Shown here piece after piece: positions 34,085 through 42,638 of a stretch of DNA of 64,000 bases. The stretch spans positions 1-64,000 of the forward strand of contig JAHDLB010000021.1 in assembly GCA_018432315.1 (NCBI GenBank). Direction: 5' to 3'. Numbering within the stretch: the stretch's first letter is position 1; the number at the start of each line of letters is the position of its first letter. The notes under the pieces are model-generated. The model had not been told where the DNA came from. It was given only the letters and a program-made list of their open reading frames with translations, and made no database searches. Source of the DNA: Anaerolineae bacterium (GTDB taxonomy: Bacteria; Chloroflexota; Anaerolineae; Aggregatilineales; Aggregatilineaceae). The translations under genes were made by a program, and so were the position numbers.

Positions 34085-34630
34085 TCAGCGGTCGTTGCCA
34101 ATCTCGATATATCGCTTCCAGGTGGCCGGGCCGCTGCCCATCTCGATCACCAGATAGCTGGTGCGCGGCGTCTTTGGTTCCCACATCAGCCGCAGCCCGG
34201 CTTCGCCCGGCAGGCGGTTGCCCTTGCGGTGATTGCACGCGAAACACGCGCACGCCGTGTTCGACCACGTATTCTTCCCCCCGCGTGACACGGGCAGGAT
34301 GTGATCGACCGTCAGATCGCGCTTGGTCAGCACTTTGCCCCGCACCATCACGCCCGGTGTGGCGCCGCAGTAGATGCACGTGTAGTTGTCGCGGACGAGC
34401 ACCCCCTGGCGGCTCCAGTGGGCATGGCGGCGCGGCACGTTGATGTAGTGCCGCAGGGCAATCACCGACGGGACGGGGAACTTGTCGCGCACGGTGCGCA
34501 AAAACCGCCCCGATTCCTCGACGACGATGGCTTTTCCGGCCAGCAGCAGGTTGATCGCGCGCGGGATGCTGACGACCGTCAGCGGTTCCCACGTGCCCCC
34601 GTTCAGCAGTAAGACGTGCCCTTCAATCAT
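34085..34630 (-). CDS. HNH endonuclease family protein
   Basis: 181 residues. The HNH centre has D-N-Y-T-C-I-Y-C-G (about 81-89), then T-V-D-H-I-L-P-V-S-R-G-G (about 107-118) and N-T-A-C-A-C-F-A-C-N-H-R-K-G-N-R-L-P. The two C-x-x-C pairs bind structural zinc, and the D-H pair supplies catalysis. The N-terminal 70 residues carry the V-L-L-L-N-G-G-T-W-E-P-L region found in many stand-alone bacterial HNH proteins. No methylase or phage gene is adjacent, so a restriction role is not supported. A minus-strand TATAAT is at 34669. Confidence 0.87.
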   Translation of the reverse strand: MIEGHVLLLNGGTWEPLTVVSIPRAINLLLAGKAIVVEESGRFLRTVRDKFPVPSVIALRHYINVPRRHAHWSRQGVLVRDNYTCIYCGATPGVMVRGKVLTKRDLTVDHILPVSRGGKNTWSNTACACFACNHRKGNRLPGEAGLRLMWEPKTPRTSYLVIEMGSGPATWKRYIEIGNDR

Positions 34631-34668
34631 GGGGTCGTTCTCAACTCATCAGTGCACGGACACCTAGC

Positions 34669-34674
34669 ATTATA
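34669..34674 (-). promoter_or_regulatory. -10 box of the HNH gene
   Basis: TATAAT on the minus strand lies 38 bases before the ATG in a 161-base AT-rich gap. A CTGCAA hexamer stands 17 bases upstream of it and could be a weak -35. Confidence 0.5.
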
Positions 34675-34791
34675 CATTTTTTCACAAGATTTTGCAGCCG
34701 TGCGCGACGCAATCGAGCCAAAACGGGTCACATCGCTCTACCGGTGATCATAAGCAGGCCGCGTTAAAGCCGCGTTATGAACGGGCCAAAC

Positions 34792-37659
34792 TTATTTACC
34801 AGCATCGAGTAGTGTCCCGTAGGAATCGCCGGGGCGGACCAGGGTCCCGCCGATGACGTCGACGACCTCGCCCGCCCGCACGACCGCCAGCATGAACGGC
34901 ACGGCCTCGCCCGCCCCCGCGCAGTCGAGCGCGTACTGCACGGTGATCGCGTACAGCCCGTCCGGCGCGGCGCCTGCCGCCCACACGATCCGCTCCTGGG
35001 GCGCGGCGGCCTGCCCGGCGCACAGGTCGTTGGCGCGGCCCGTGACCTCGCCCGGCTGCGCCGGGTCGGGCGGCGCGACGGCCAGATCGAGGTCGGCCTC
35101 CCCGGCCCATACGAGCACGATCTCGACGTCCAGCCCCGGCGCAGCGACGAACGCGCCATCCGGCGGCGGTGGCGGGGCCTGGGCCAGCAGCAGCAGGTCG
35201 AAATCGCCGCTCGTGTTCAGGTCCTCGAGAATCACGTCCAGCGTGTACGTGCCGTCGTCCGGCAGGGCCAGCCGCGCGATGCGCGCCTCCGCCCTGGATG
35301 TCCAATCGCGGTTGAAGGCGATCTCGCGGCCATCCGGTCCGCGCAGCGACAGCGCCGGGTCGAGGTCCCCGCTCGCCCGCCGGACCGCGATCGTGATCGC
35401 CTCGCCCGCGCGGCCCTCGAACGTGTACTGCCGCCCCACGTCCTCCAGGCTCAGCGACCCGGTCACCGGCGCGCCATACGGCAGCGCGGCAGCGGCGCTC
35501 AGCTCGTCCGGATCGAGCGGCGCGGCCTCGGTTTCGAGCGCGAGCGTGTATTCCCCGCTGGACGGGCCGTTCTGGAAGCCATAACGTGTGGCGCGGACGA
35601 GATAGGTGCCCGTCGCGGGCAGCGTCACGTCGATCCGGGCGGCGGTGGTCCCGTCCGGCGCGTCGTCGTTGCGGGCGATCTCGATGCCGTCGCCGTCCGT
35701 CAGGATCAGGAACGGGTCGAGATCGCCCGAATCGGCGGCCATGTGCAGGCGGATCGCGTCGCCTTCTCGCCCGTGGAACATGTACCAGTCGTCCACGTTG
35801 CTCGCGTCGATGGCGCCCAGGGCGCGGCTGTTGTAAGCGATGCGGCGCAGGTCCGGCGGCAGGTCGGCGGGATCGATCCAGCGCGGCCCGGCGGCCTCGT
35901 CCGGTGAGGGCGAGTCGTCCGCGCCCCCGGCTCGCTCCAGCGTGAGGCGGTAGTCGCCGCTCGAAAAGCCGTTGGCGAAGCCGAAGCGCGTCGCGACGAC
36001 GGTGTAGGTGCCGTCGGCGGGCAGCGCGAACCCGTCCAGGCGCGGCATGACGTCGTCCTGGGTGTCGTCCACTTCGGCCAGCGTCGCGCCGTCCGGCCCC
36101 AGCAGCACCAGGTAGCCGTCCAGCCCGCCCGACTCGTCGACCGCGCGCGCCATGACCAGCGTGATCACGTCCCCAGCGCGGCCCTCGAACGTCCAGCGAT
36201 CCTCGACGTTGTCATCGCCCAGGGCGCCGCTCACCGTCGCGCCGTAGGCCAGCGCGCCCGCCTCCGCCGCACCATCCGGCGGGGCGGTGGATTCGCCTGC
36301 GCGGTCCAGCCGCAGCGTGTAGGTTTCGTTGTCCCGGTCGCGCGTGCGCTGGCGAAAGACAACGATCCGGTAATCGCCGTCGGCGGGCAGCTCGACGGTC
36401 AATGCCACTGTCCCGCCCGCGGACTCGTCGCTGACGGCCAGCCGGTTCAGGTCCGGGCCCTTGATCTCGACCTGGAGCGGCACCGCGCCCGGCGCGTGCT
36501 CCAGCCGGACGGTGATCACGTCGCCCGCGCGGCCCTCGAAGCCGTAGAAGCGGCGCGGATCGATGCCGCTCACGCGGCCCGGCGTGGCGCTGCCATAGGC
36601 CAGGATCGCCCCGTCGCCGCCGGACCCGCTGCCGGTGACGGTCAGGGTGTAGTCGCCGCTGGAGAAACCTTCCGCCTCCAGGAACCGGGTGGCGACGATG
36701 ATGTACGTGTCGTCGGCGGGCAGCGTGACCTCGACGGCGGCATCGGTCCCGGCGGCGACGTCGTCATTTTCGGCCAGCCGCTCGCCCTCGGTGGTCATCA
36801 GCACCAGGTAGGCGTCCAGCTCGGACGAGTCTTCGCGCAGGCTGACAGTGATCGTCTCCCCGGCGCGGCCCTCGAAGCGGTAGGCGTGCTGGAAATCGCG
36901 GTGGGTGAGGGTGCCGAGCACCGTCTCGCCGACCGCGATCGGCGTCGCCGCGTCGACGTCCACCGGCAGCAGCTCCGCCTGGGGCGCGATGCCCGCCGCG
37001 TCCGCGGCCACGAACGTCCCGACGCCGGGGTTCGCCGCCACGGCGTCGAAAAAGTCGGTGATGGTGGGCGTCACGATGCCGACGTGACCGGCCAGCACCA
37101 CGCCGTCGGTGTCGATCAGCAGCGTCGTCGGGATCGAGAGCACGCTGCTGCGGCGCGAGAGGCGGTCGAGCTCGTCCAGCACGGTGTGAATGTCGGGCGG
37201 CTGGTTGCGCAAAAACGCCAGGGCGTCCTCTTCCTGGTCGGACATATTCACGAACAGCACGTCGAAGGCGTGATTGCCGGGGGCCAGCGCCACCCGCGCC
37301 AGGTGGGGGAATTCCACGCGGCAGGGCGGGCACCACGACGCCCAGAAGTTCAACAGGGTGGGCCGCGCCAGGTCTTCGAAGGCCACCGGCGGATCGCCGT
37401 TCAGCCCGGCCAGCCGCCAGCCGTCCAGGGTTTCGCCCAGCGCGGTGCGCGCCGGGGCGTTGCGCGGGTTGCCCAGGCTGCCCCCGATCCAGAAGGTGTA
37501 GCTGTCGGTGCGCAGGTTTTGCAGGTGGGCGCGCAGGGCCAGCGCCTCGATCTGCCCGGCGTCGTCCTGCGCGGAAGCGGGCTGCAGTACGACCATGCCC
37601 GGCAGCGCCAGCGCCAGGATCACCAGCAGACGGAGTGTGGGGGAGAATGAGAAGGCCAT
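34792..37659 (-). CDS. secreted TlpA-like thioredoxin fused to five PPC-type repeats
   Basis: 955 residues. Signal peptide (about 1-30); TlpA/ResA-type thioredoxin domain (about 70-225) with W-A-S-W-C-P-P-C (C110, C113) and the cis-proline segment S-I-P-T-T. Five beta-sandwich repeats of about 100-120 residues follow, each with a Y-x-F-E-G-R-A-G-[ED]-x-I-T-type core (F-E-G-R-A-G occurs in four of them, F-H-G-R-E-G in one) and a closing G-x-Y-x-L. A last domain (about 850-955) is beta rich. PPC domains are usually appended to secreted enzymes; here they extend a redox protein. GGAG precedes the ATG at 37659. Confidence 0.85.
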   Translation of the reverse strand: MAFSFSPTLRLLVILALALPGMVVLQPASAQDDAGQIEALALRAHLQNLRTDSYTFWIGGSLGNPRNAPARTALGETLDGWRLAGLNGDPPVAFEDLARPTLLNFWASWCPPCRVEFPHLARVALAPGNHAFDVLFVNMSDQEEDALAFLRNQPPDIHTVLDELDRLSRRSSVLSIPTTLLIDTDGVVLAGHVGIVTPTITDFFDAVAANPGVGTFVAADAAGIAPQAELLPVDVDAATPIAVGETVLGTLTHRDFQHAYRFEGRAGETITVSLREDSSELDAYLVLMTTEGERLAENDDVAAGTDAAVEVTLPADDTYIIVATRFLEAEGFSSGDYTLTVTGSGSGGDGAILAYGSATPGRVSGIDPRRFYGFEGRAGDVITVRLEHAPGAVPLQVEIKGPDLNRLAVSDESAGGTVALTVELPADGDYRIVVFRQRTRDRDNETYTLRLDRAGESTAPPDGAAEAGALAYGATVSGALGDDNVEDRWTFEGRAGDVITLVMARAVDESGGLDGYLVLLGPDGATLAEVDDTQDDVMPRLDGFALPADGTYTVVATRFGFANGFSSGDYRLTLERAGGADDSPSPDEAAGPRWIDPADLPPDLRRIAYNSRALGAIDASNVDDWYMFHGREGDAIRLHMAADSGDLDPFLILTDGDGIEIARNDDAPDGTTAARIDVTLPATGTYLVRATRYGFQNGPSSGEYTLALETEAAPLDPDELSAAAALPYGAPVTGSLSLEDVGRQYTFEGRAGEAITIAVRRASGDLDPALSLRGPDGREIAFNRDWTSRAEARIARLALPDDGTYTLDVILEDLNTSGDFDLLLLAQAPPPPPDGAFVAAPGLDVEIVLVWAGEADLDLAVAPPDPAQPGEVTGRANDLCAGQAAAPQERIVWAAGAAPDGLYAITVQYALDCAGAGEAVPFMLAVVRAGEVVDVIGGTLVRPGDSYGTLLDAGK

Positions 37660-37754
37660 GGAAACGCTCCGGTCGCTCTCGATCACATCTTCAACAGTGT
37701 ATCACGGCTTTGGCGAAAACTCGCGCGGCGATCCGGCTGGCGTATGGGGCGCGA

Positions 37755-38375
37755 TCAGGCGCGCCGGGCGGCCACCAGGTAGTGGTCGGGCGCGTCGATG
37801 GCGTCCAGCACGGCGAAGCCTGCCGCGGCCACCAGCGCCGCGAGATCGTCCACCGGCGGCAGCGTGTGGCTGCGCACGCGCGGCGCGGCTGCCCCGCTGT
37901 GGATTGCATTCAGCTTCTCGCGGCTGATGTCGTGCAGGATCAGCAGGCCCCCGCCCGGAGCCAGCGCCCGCCGGAACTCCGCCAGGGCGCGCGGGCGATC
38001 CTCGAAATGGGCGAAGCTGTCGTGGCACGTCACCAGCGCCACCTGGCCGGAACGCAGCGGCAGCGCGTGAGCGTCCGCCCGCAGCCACGCGACGCGCTCG
38101 TCGCCGCGCCCGCTGGCCTGGGCGCGCGCCAGCATCGCCGCCGAGAGGTCGATCGCCACGATGCGGGCGTCCGGCGCCAGCCGCCGGAGCTGTGGCAGAA
38201 ACGCGCCGGTCCCCGCGCCGACGTCGAGCACGCGCCGCACCCCGGCGAACAGCGCCGCGTGGGGCGCCAGCACGCGCGCCAGGTGCGCGCCTCGTTCCGC
38301 GGACTGCATGGCGTCCCACCGGACGGCCAGATCATCGAAAAACGCGAACAGTTCGTCATTGGCGGATGCGGGCAT
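37755..38375 (-). CDS. class I SAM-dependent methyltransferase
   Basis: 206 residues. The SAM-binding motif I is [11 protein letters not shown] (about 49-59), followed by I-V-A-I-D-L-S (motif post I, acidic D at the end of strand 2) and a D-A-H-A-L-P motif II region near 101-106. The methyltransferase_11 fold is clear; the substrate cannot be read. It starts 17 bases after the stop of the RodZ-like gene, so the two are probably transcribed together. Confidence 0.87.
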   Translation of the reverse strand: MPASANDELFAFFDDLAVRWDAMQSAERGAHLARVLAPHAALFAGVRRVLDVGAGTGAFLPQLRRLAPDARIVAIDLSAAMLARAQASGRGDERVAWLRADAHALPLRSGQVALVTCHDSFAHFEDRPRALAEFRRALAPGGGLLILHDISREKLNAIHSGAAAPRVRSHTLPPVDDLAALVAAAGFAVLDAIDAPDHYLVAARRA

Positions 38376-38392
38376 TGGGGGTTGGCTCCGTG

Positions 38393-40141
38393 TCAGGGCT
38401 TGGGCACCGGGGACGGCGTGCGCGTCAGGCGCGGCGGCAAAAACGGCGTGACGGTGGGCGTGAAGCTGGGCGTCGCGGAGATGGTCGGCGACGGCGTCCA
38501 GGTGGGCGTCAGGGTTGCGGTGGGCGTGGGCGTGTTCGTCGGGCTGGGCGTGCGCGACGGGGTGGCGGTTGGCGTGCGCGATGGCGTCGGGGTCGGCGTG
38601 CGTGTAGCGGTGCGCGTCGCGCTGGGCGTCGATGTGGGCGTGTTCGTCGGGCTGGGCGTCGGCGAAGGCGTCCCGGTCGGCGTGCCTGTTGGCGACGGCG
38701 TGGGCGTCGCGGTGAGCGTGTTCGTCGCCGTGGGTGACGCTGTGGCGGTCGGTTCCGGCGAGGGCGTGCCGGTGGGGGTAGGCGCCGCCGTCGCCGTGTC
38801 TTCCGGCGTCGCGGTGGGCGTTGGCTCCGGCGAGGGGGCCTCGGTGGGTTCGGGCGTGGCGGTCGGTTCCGGGGATGGCGTGATGGTCGCTTCCGGCTCG
38901 GGCGTCTCCGCTGCGGCGACATCACCGGGCGCGCCTCCCTCGCCGGGCACCAGTTCGAGCGTGAGCGTCGGCGAGGCGGCGACCAGCGCCTCGGGCGGCA
39001 GCGGCGTGAAGGTCGGCGTGTCGCCCGCGGAACCCGAATCCTGCGCCTGCGGGCTGGCATCCTCCGGCGCGCCTCCTTCGCCCGCGGCCAGCGGCGGCAG
39101 ATCGCCCTCCGGCGTAAAAAGCAACGTCGCCCCGGTCGGCGACGCTGCGGTCAATGCGGCCATCGGCGCCGGGGACCCCGACACGTCGCCCGGCGGTGTG
39201 GCGGGCGGGAACTCCGCCCCGGGCAGCGTGAAGGTATAGTCGAACAGTTCCCCGCGCGCGCCGAGCACGCCCTGCGGCTGGTTGTTCACGGTGAGCTGGA
39301 GCGCTGCGGCGTTGCTGGCCCGCACGGCGATGCTCTCCTCGCCGGTATAGCGCAGCACGTCGCCGGGCCGGGCGGCGCCCTCGTAGGTCACTGCGCCATC
39401 GACGATGATGCGCACCCACGTGCGCTGCACGACCTGGATATCCACCACCACGTTCGTGCCGGTGAGCGCGGGCGGCGTGAAGCCGTGCTCCGGGGTGGCC
39501 GGGCCCTCGGTGGCGGCGGGCGTCGTGGCGTCCTGTTCATCCGGCGGGGCGGCGGTTTCGTCGCCGGGCGGCAGCCCGGCCTGATCGCCGGCTGCGGGCT
39601 CATCCGTCGGCGCGGGGGGCAGCGTCTCGACCACGCCATCGACGCGCGCGCCCTCGTCGGTCGACACCAGGTTCTCGATGATCTGCGTGCCGCCTACCAC
39701 CAGCGCGACTACAATCCCCCCGGCGATCAGCACCACGGCGATGGTGCTCAGCCAGCCGCGACGCCGCCGCCGGCGGGGCTGGGCGGGGGCCTGGGTCCCG
39801 GCCTGGATGACCGGCGCGACGGGCGAGCGGGGCCGGTGCATGGGGCGGGGACTCGTCGGGCGCGACGCGGACGTGTCTTCGGCCCGGCGGCGGCGCCGCC
39901 CGTCGTCGTCCTCGGCCCCCATCTCGGACAGCAGCAGGTCGAGGTCCAGCCCCAGAAACCGCGCGTAGTTCCGCAGAAAGCCCTGCGCCTGGACGGGCGT
40001 CATCGCCGAATAGTCGCCGCGCTCCAACGCGTCGAGGAATCGCGCGCGGATGCGCGTCGCCCGCTCGGTCTCGTCGAGCGTCAGCTCTTTGGCTTCGCGC
40101 GCCTCGCGCAGGCGCTGTCCCAGGATTTCCGCTTGACTCAC
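38393..40141 (-). CDS. RodZ-like protein with HTH, membrane segment and long Thr-Pro tail
   Basis: 582 residues. An N-terminal HTH (about 5-68; [13 protein letters not shown]) is followed by a basic stretch, one membrane segment (about 129-150), a Pro-rich spacer and a DUF4115-type beta domain (about 232-312; [10 protein letters not shown]). This is the RodZ order, which links the MreB cytoskeleton to the wall in other bacteria. The last 200 residues are almost only Thr, Pro, Ser and Ala, encoded by imperfect GTGGGCGT-type DNA repeats; the tail may be O-glycosylated. GTG 40141 is chosen because AGGAAAG precedes it. mreB is not in the window. Confidence 0.82.
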   Translation of the reverse strand: MSQAEILGQRLREAREAKELTLDETERATRIRARFLDALERGDYSAMTPVQAQGFLRNYARFLGLDLDLLLSEMGAEDDDGRRRRRAEDTSASRPTSPRPMHRPRSPVAPVIQAGTQAPAQPRRRRRRGWLSTIAVVLIAGGIVVALVVGGTQIIENLVSTDEGARVDGVVETLPPAPTDEPAAGDQAGLPPGDETAAPPDEQDATTPAATEGPATPEHGFTPPALTGTNVVVDIQVVQRTWVRIIVDGAVTYEGAARPGDVLRYTGEESIAVRASNAAALQLTVNNQPQGVLGARGELFDYTFTLPGAEFPPATPPGDVSGSPAPMAALTAASPTGATLLFTPEGDLPPLAAGEGGAPEDASPQAQDSGSAGDTPTFTPLPPEALVAASPTLTLELVPGEGGAPGDVAAAETPEPEATITPSPEPTATPEPTEAPSPEPTPTATPEDTATAAPTPTGTPSPEPTATASPTATNTLTATPTPSPTGTPTGTPSPTPSPTNTPTSTPSATRTATRTPTPTPSRTPTATPSRTPSPTNTPTPTATLTPTWTPSPTISATPSFTPTVTPFLPPRLTRTPSPVPKP

Positions 40142-40175
40142 CGTCTGTCCGCTTTCCTCAATAGAGACCGTTTGA

Positions 40176-40252
40176 GAACCCCCATCCCCGCGCACCCTTC
40201 GGGTCCGCTTCCCTTCCCCAACCGAGGGGGAAGGGTGAAAAAGACGGGGTTC
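40176..40252. repeat. nested palindrome upstream of the RodZ-like gene
   Basis: GAACCCC (40176-40182) and GGGGTTC (40246-40252) flank an inner nine-pair stem, CCCTTCCCC (40211-40219) with GGGGAAGGG (40227-40235). The nested form and C/G-run composition look like a dispersed non-coding repeat. The rest of the 280-base gap (40142-40421) shows no gene. Confidence 0.5.
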
Positions 40253-40421
40253 GTCCCATTGCGTGCTCTGCCAGCGAGAATAAACGACCTTCTCGAATGG
40301 CCTTTCAATAGGGAGTCACACCGACACCGTGCCACAATCGAGCCACAATCGGGCGGATCATAACCAAAAGCGGGTGTTTTGACTACACCCGCTGCACAGC
40401 GCTTATGCGTCCGGCCCCGCG

Positions 40422-40742
40422 TCAGGATTGGGCCAGGAGATCGTACACGTCGCCGGTGAAGCCGGCCAGGAAGGCCGACCATCCCTCGACGTCATCCTGC
40501 GTCACGATCACAGGCACAACCGGCTCCTCGCGGTGCAACTGCTCGTACGGGGGCCGGTCATACGCCGTGATGACCTGTTGGGCGTGGCACGCCTCGCAGC
40601 ACGCTTCGAGCACCAGTTGCTCGTCGGTGTGCAGCACCACGCACACGTTGTCTTCGGCATACGCCTCGCCACAGGCATCGCAGGCCATATGGCGGACAAC
40701 AAAGGCTATCACGTCGCGTGAGCCTTCTTGTTGGTTTTCCAT
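40422..40742 (-). CDS. small C-x-x-C protein of unknown function
   Basis: 106 residues. Two cysteine pairs, C-D-A-C (about 20-23) and C-C-E-A-C-H (about 48-53), suggest a single zinc site. The region between is beta-like (V-C-V-V-L-H), and the C-terminal half is acidic and probably helical. It begins 38 bases after the L9 gene ends, so it is probably co-transcribed with rplI. I do not recognise a family; a zinc-stabilised adaptor is possible. The start at 40742 is the only plausible one, although no strong ribosome binding site precedes it. Confidence 0.65.
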   Translation of the reverse strand: MENQQEGSRDVIAFVVRHMACDACGEAYAEDNVCVVLHTDEQLVLEACCEACHAQQVITAYDRPPYEQLHREEPVVPVIVTQDDVEGWSAFLAGFTGDVYDLLAQS

Positions 40743-40779
40743 CGGTTCAGGCCGTGTCACCACGGCCAGATCACCGCGC

Positions 40780-41451
40780 CTACTCGTCGGCTTCCGCCTC
40801 GGCGGGAGCGTCGTTGTCGGCAGCGAGATCCTCGGCCAGCTCGCCAACGACCTCGTCGGCGGCCTCGCCCGCGTCGGCAGCTTCGGCCTGGGCCGCCGCT
40901 TCGGCGGCTGCTTCGGCGGCTGCTTCCGCCTCGGCTTCGGCTTCAGCTTCCTCGGCCAGGTGGATCAGGCTCGGCACCGGCTTGCCCTCCAGGTAGTCGG
41001 CGACCTCTTCCTCGCGCACGATCACGACGCGCAGCACGGGCGACGCATCGGTGCTGATGCGCACGGGCACCTCGTGGATGCCCAGCTCGCGCAGCGAGCG
41101 CTCGCTGATGCGGCGGCGATTGACGTCCACGCCGGTCTTCTCTTCGAGTGCGCGGGCGATGTCCATCGTCGTCACCGAGCCGTACAGCTTGTTGTTCTTG
41201 CCGGCCTTCATGCCGAACACCAGCTCGACGCCGTGAATCTTGGCCGCGACCTCGTTCTCGAGATTCTTCAGCTCTTCACGGTGCTGGGCCGCCTGCGCGA
41301 TCAGGTGCTGGCTTTCGCGCAGCGCGCCCGGCGTGGCCTTGATTGCCAGGCCGCGCGGGATCAGGTAATTGCGCGCGAAACCGTCGGACACCGTCACCAC
41401 GTCGCCCGCAACACCGTGCTTGTATACGTATTCCTTCAGAATAACCTTCAT
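40780..41451 (-). CDS. rplI: 50S ribosomal protein L9 with long acidic tail
   Basis: 223 residues against the usual 147-150. The N-terminal rRNA-binding domain (M-K-V-I-L-K-E-Y-V, then G-D-V-V-T-V-S-D-G-F-A-R-N-Y-L-I-P-R-G) and the C-terminal domain (to about 150) are standard. After residue 160 comes a 60-residue tail of Ala, Glu and Asp (A-E-A-E-A-E-A-E-A-type repeats) with almost no other residues. L9 bridges the L1 stalk base and limits frameshifting. AAGGAAGG precedes the ATG. No rpsF/ssb/rpsR operon is adjacent, unlike in many bacteria. Confidence 0.95.
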   Translation of the reverse strand: MKVILKEYVYKHGVAGDVVTVSDGFARNYLIPRGLAIKATPGALRESQHLIAQAAQHREELKNLENEVAAKIHGVELVFGMKAGKNNKLYGSVTTMDIARALEEKTGVDVNRRRISERSLRELGIHEVPVRISTDASPVLRVVIVREEEVADYLEGKPVPSLIHLAEEAEAEAEAEAAAEAAAEAAAQAEAADAGEAADEVVGELAEDLAADNDAPAEAEADE

Positions 41452-41527
41452 GTCCAGGCCTTCCTTGACGTCCGATTTTGCGAGGGAATATCATACCGCA
41501 AACCCAACCCAGATGCTAGGGTCAGAC

Positions 41528-42568
41528 TCAGCGGGCGGCGGACAGCTTGCCGCCGGGCCGCCCGTTCTTCACCGCGACGATCTCCGCCAGGATGCTCAGC
41601 GCGATCTCTTCGGGCGACTTGCCGCCGATGTCCAGGCCGATCGGCGTGTGGATCGGCGGGAGCTGGCCCAGGTCGAAGCCCGCGGCGGTCAGGCGCTCGA
41701 CGCGCTCCTGCTGCCGGACGCGCTTGCCGATCGCGCCGAAGTAGCCCACCGGCCTGCCCGCCAGGGCATAGCACAGCGCGTCCTCGAAGCGCGGCTCGTG
41801 GTTCAGCGAGACGACGAACGTCCGGCGGCCAACGCCCACCCGCTCGACGACCTCCTCCGGCCACGCGGCGATCACCTCGTCGGCGTCGGGATGCCGCTCG
41901 CGCGTGGCGAAGGCGGGGCGCGCATCGGTTACCACGGTGCGGAAGCCGATCTGCCGCGCCAGCCGGACGAGCGGCACCGCCGCCTGGTCGCCCCCAAAGA
42001 TCAGCAGCGTGGGCGGCGGCACGGCTGGCTCCAGCAGCGCCACCCGCTGTTCGGGCAGGCTGGCGGTCACCGGCCTGTCGCCGTCCAGCGCGGCCAGCGC
42101 CGCCTCGACCGCCGCCGGGGGCAGGGGCGCGGAGGTCGCGCCACCGGCCATCACCCGCGCGTGGACCACGTCCGGGCTGCGCGGCTGGCCCGGCGAGCAG
42201 ATCGTCACCGTCACGCTGTCCAGCGGCGGATCGGCCAGCAAGGCCCACACGTCGCGGTCGATCGGCTCGACCAGCACGTCGATCATGCCCTCGCAGTTCA
42301 GCCCGATCTCGATCAGCGGGTCCTCGACGTGCTTGTAATGCAGCATCAGCGGGCCGCCGCCGTCCAGGACGACCATGCCGGTTTCGTAGACGTCGGTTTC
42401 GACGCAGCCGCCGCTGACCGCGCCCACAAACCGGTTGCCGGTCGTCATCGCCATGCGCGCGCCCAGCGGCTGGCTCGACGATCCGAAGATGCGGACGATG
42501 GTTGCCAGGGCCACCGGCTCGCCCGCGTCCAGCCACGCGCCCGCCCGCGCCAGAATCTCGTTGGTCAT
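41528..42568 (-). CDS. XdhC/CoxI family protein
   Basis: 346 residues. The N-terminal XdhC_CoxI domain has V-R-I-F-G-S-S-S-Q-P-L-G-A-R-M-A and G-x-V-S-G-G-C-V-E. The C-terminal Rossmann domain has L-L-I-F-G-G-D-Q-A-A and ends with H-T-P-I-G-L-D-I-G, a family signature. XdhC proteins insert or sulfurate the molybdenum cofactor of xanthine-dehydrogenase-type enzymes. No molybdenum hydroxylase is in the window, so its client lies elsewhere in the genome. The start is an ordinary ATG; the ribosome binding site is weak. Confidence 0.9.
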   Translation of the reverse strand: MTNEILARAGAWLDAGEPVALATIVRIFGSSSQPLGARMAMTTGNRFVGAVSGGCVETDVYETGMVVLDGGGPLMLHYKHVEDPLIEIGLNCEGMIDVLVEPIDRDVWALLADPPLDSVTVTICSPGQPRSPDVVHARVMAGGATSAPLPPAAVEAALAALDGDRPVTASLPEQRVALLEPAVPPPTLLIFGGDQAAVPLVRLARQIGFRTVVTDARPAFATRERHPDADEVIAAWPEEVVERVGVGRRTFVVSLNHEPRFEDALCYALAGRPVGYFGAIGKRVRQQERVERLTAAGFDLGQLPPIHTPIGLDIGGKSPEEIALSILAEIVAVKNGRPGGKLSAAR

Positions 42569-42638
42569 GTACCCCTCACTGCCTGAGAGAAATCAACCCG
42601 CCTATTGTGTCCCGACGCCGGCCCGCGCCGCAAATCCG

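Noticed and set aside
34085-34630. A restriction-modification or CRISPR-associated role for the HNH gene
   Set aside because: No methylase, specificity subunit, RuvC-type domain or repeat array is near; stand-alone HNH proteins of this type are common.
38420-38920. Tandem-like GTGGGCGT repeats that could suggest a CRISPR or minisatellite
   Set aside because: The units have no constant repeat and spacer lengths and are in frame with the Thr-Pro tail of the RodZ-like protein.
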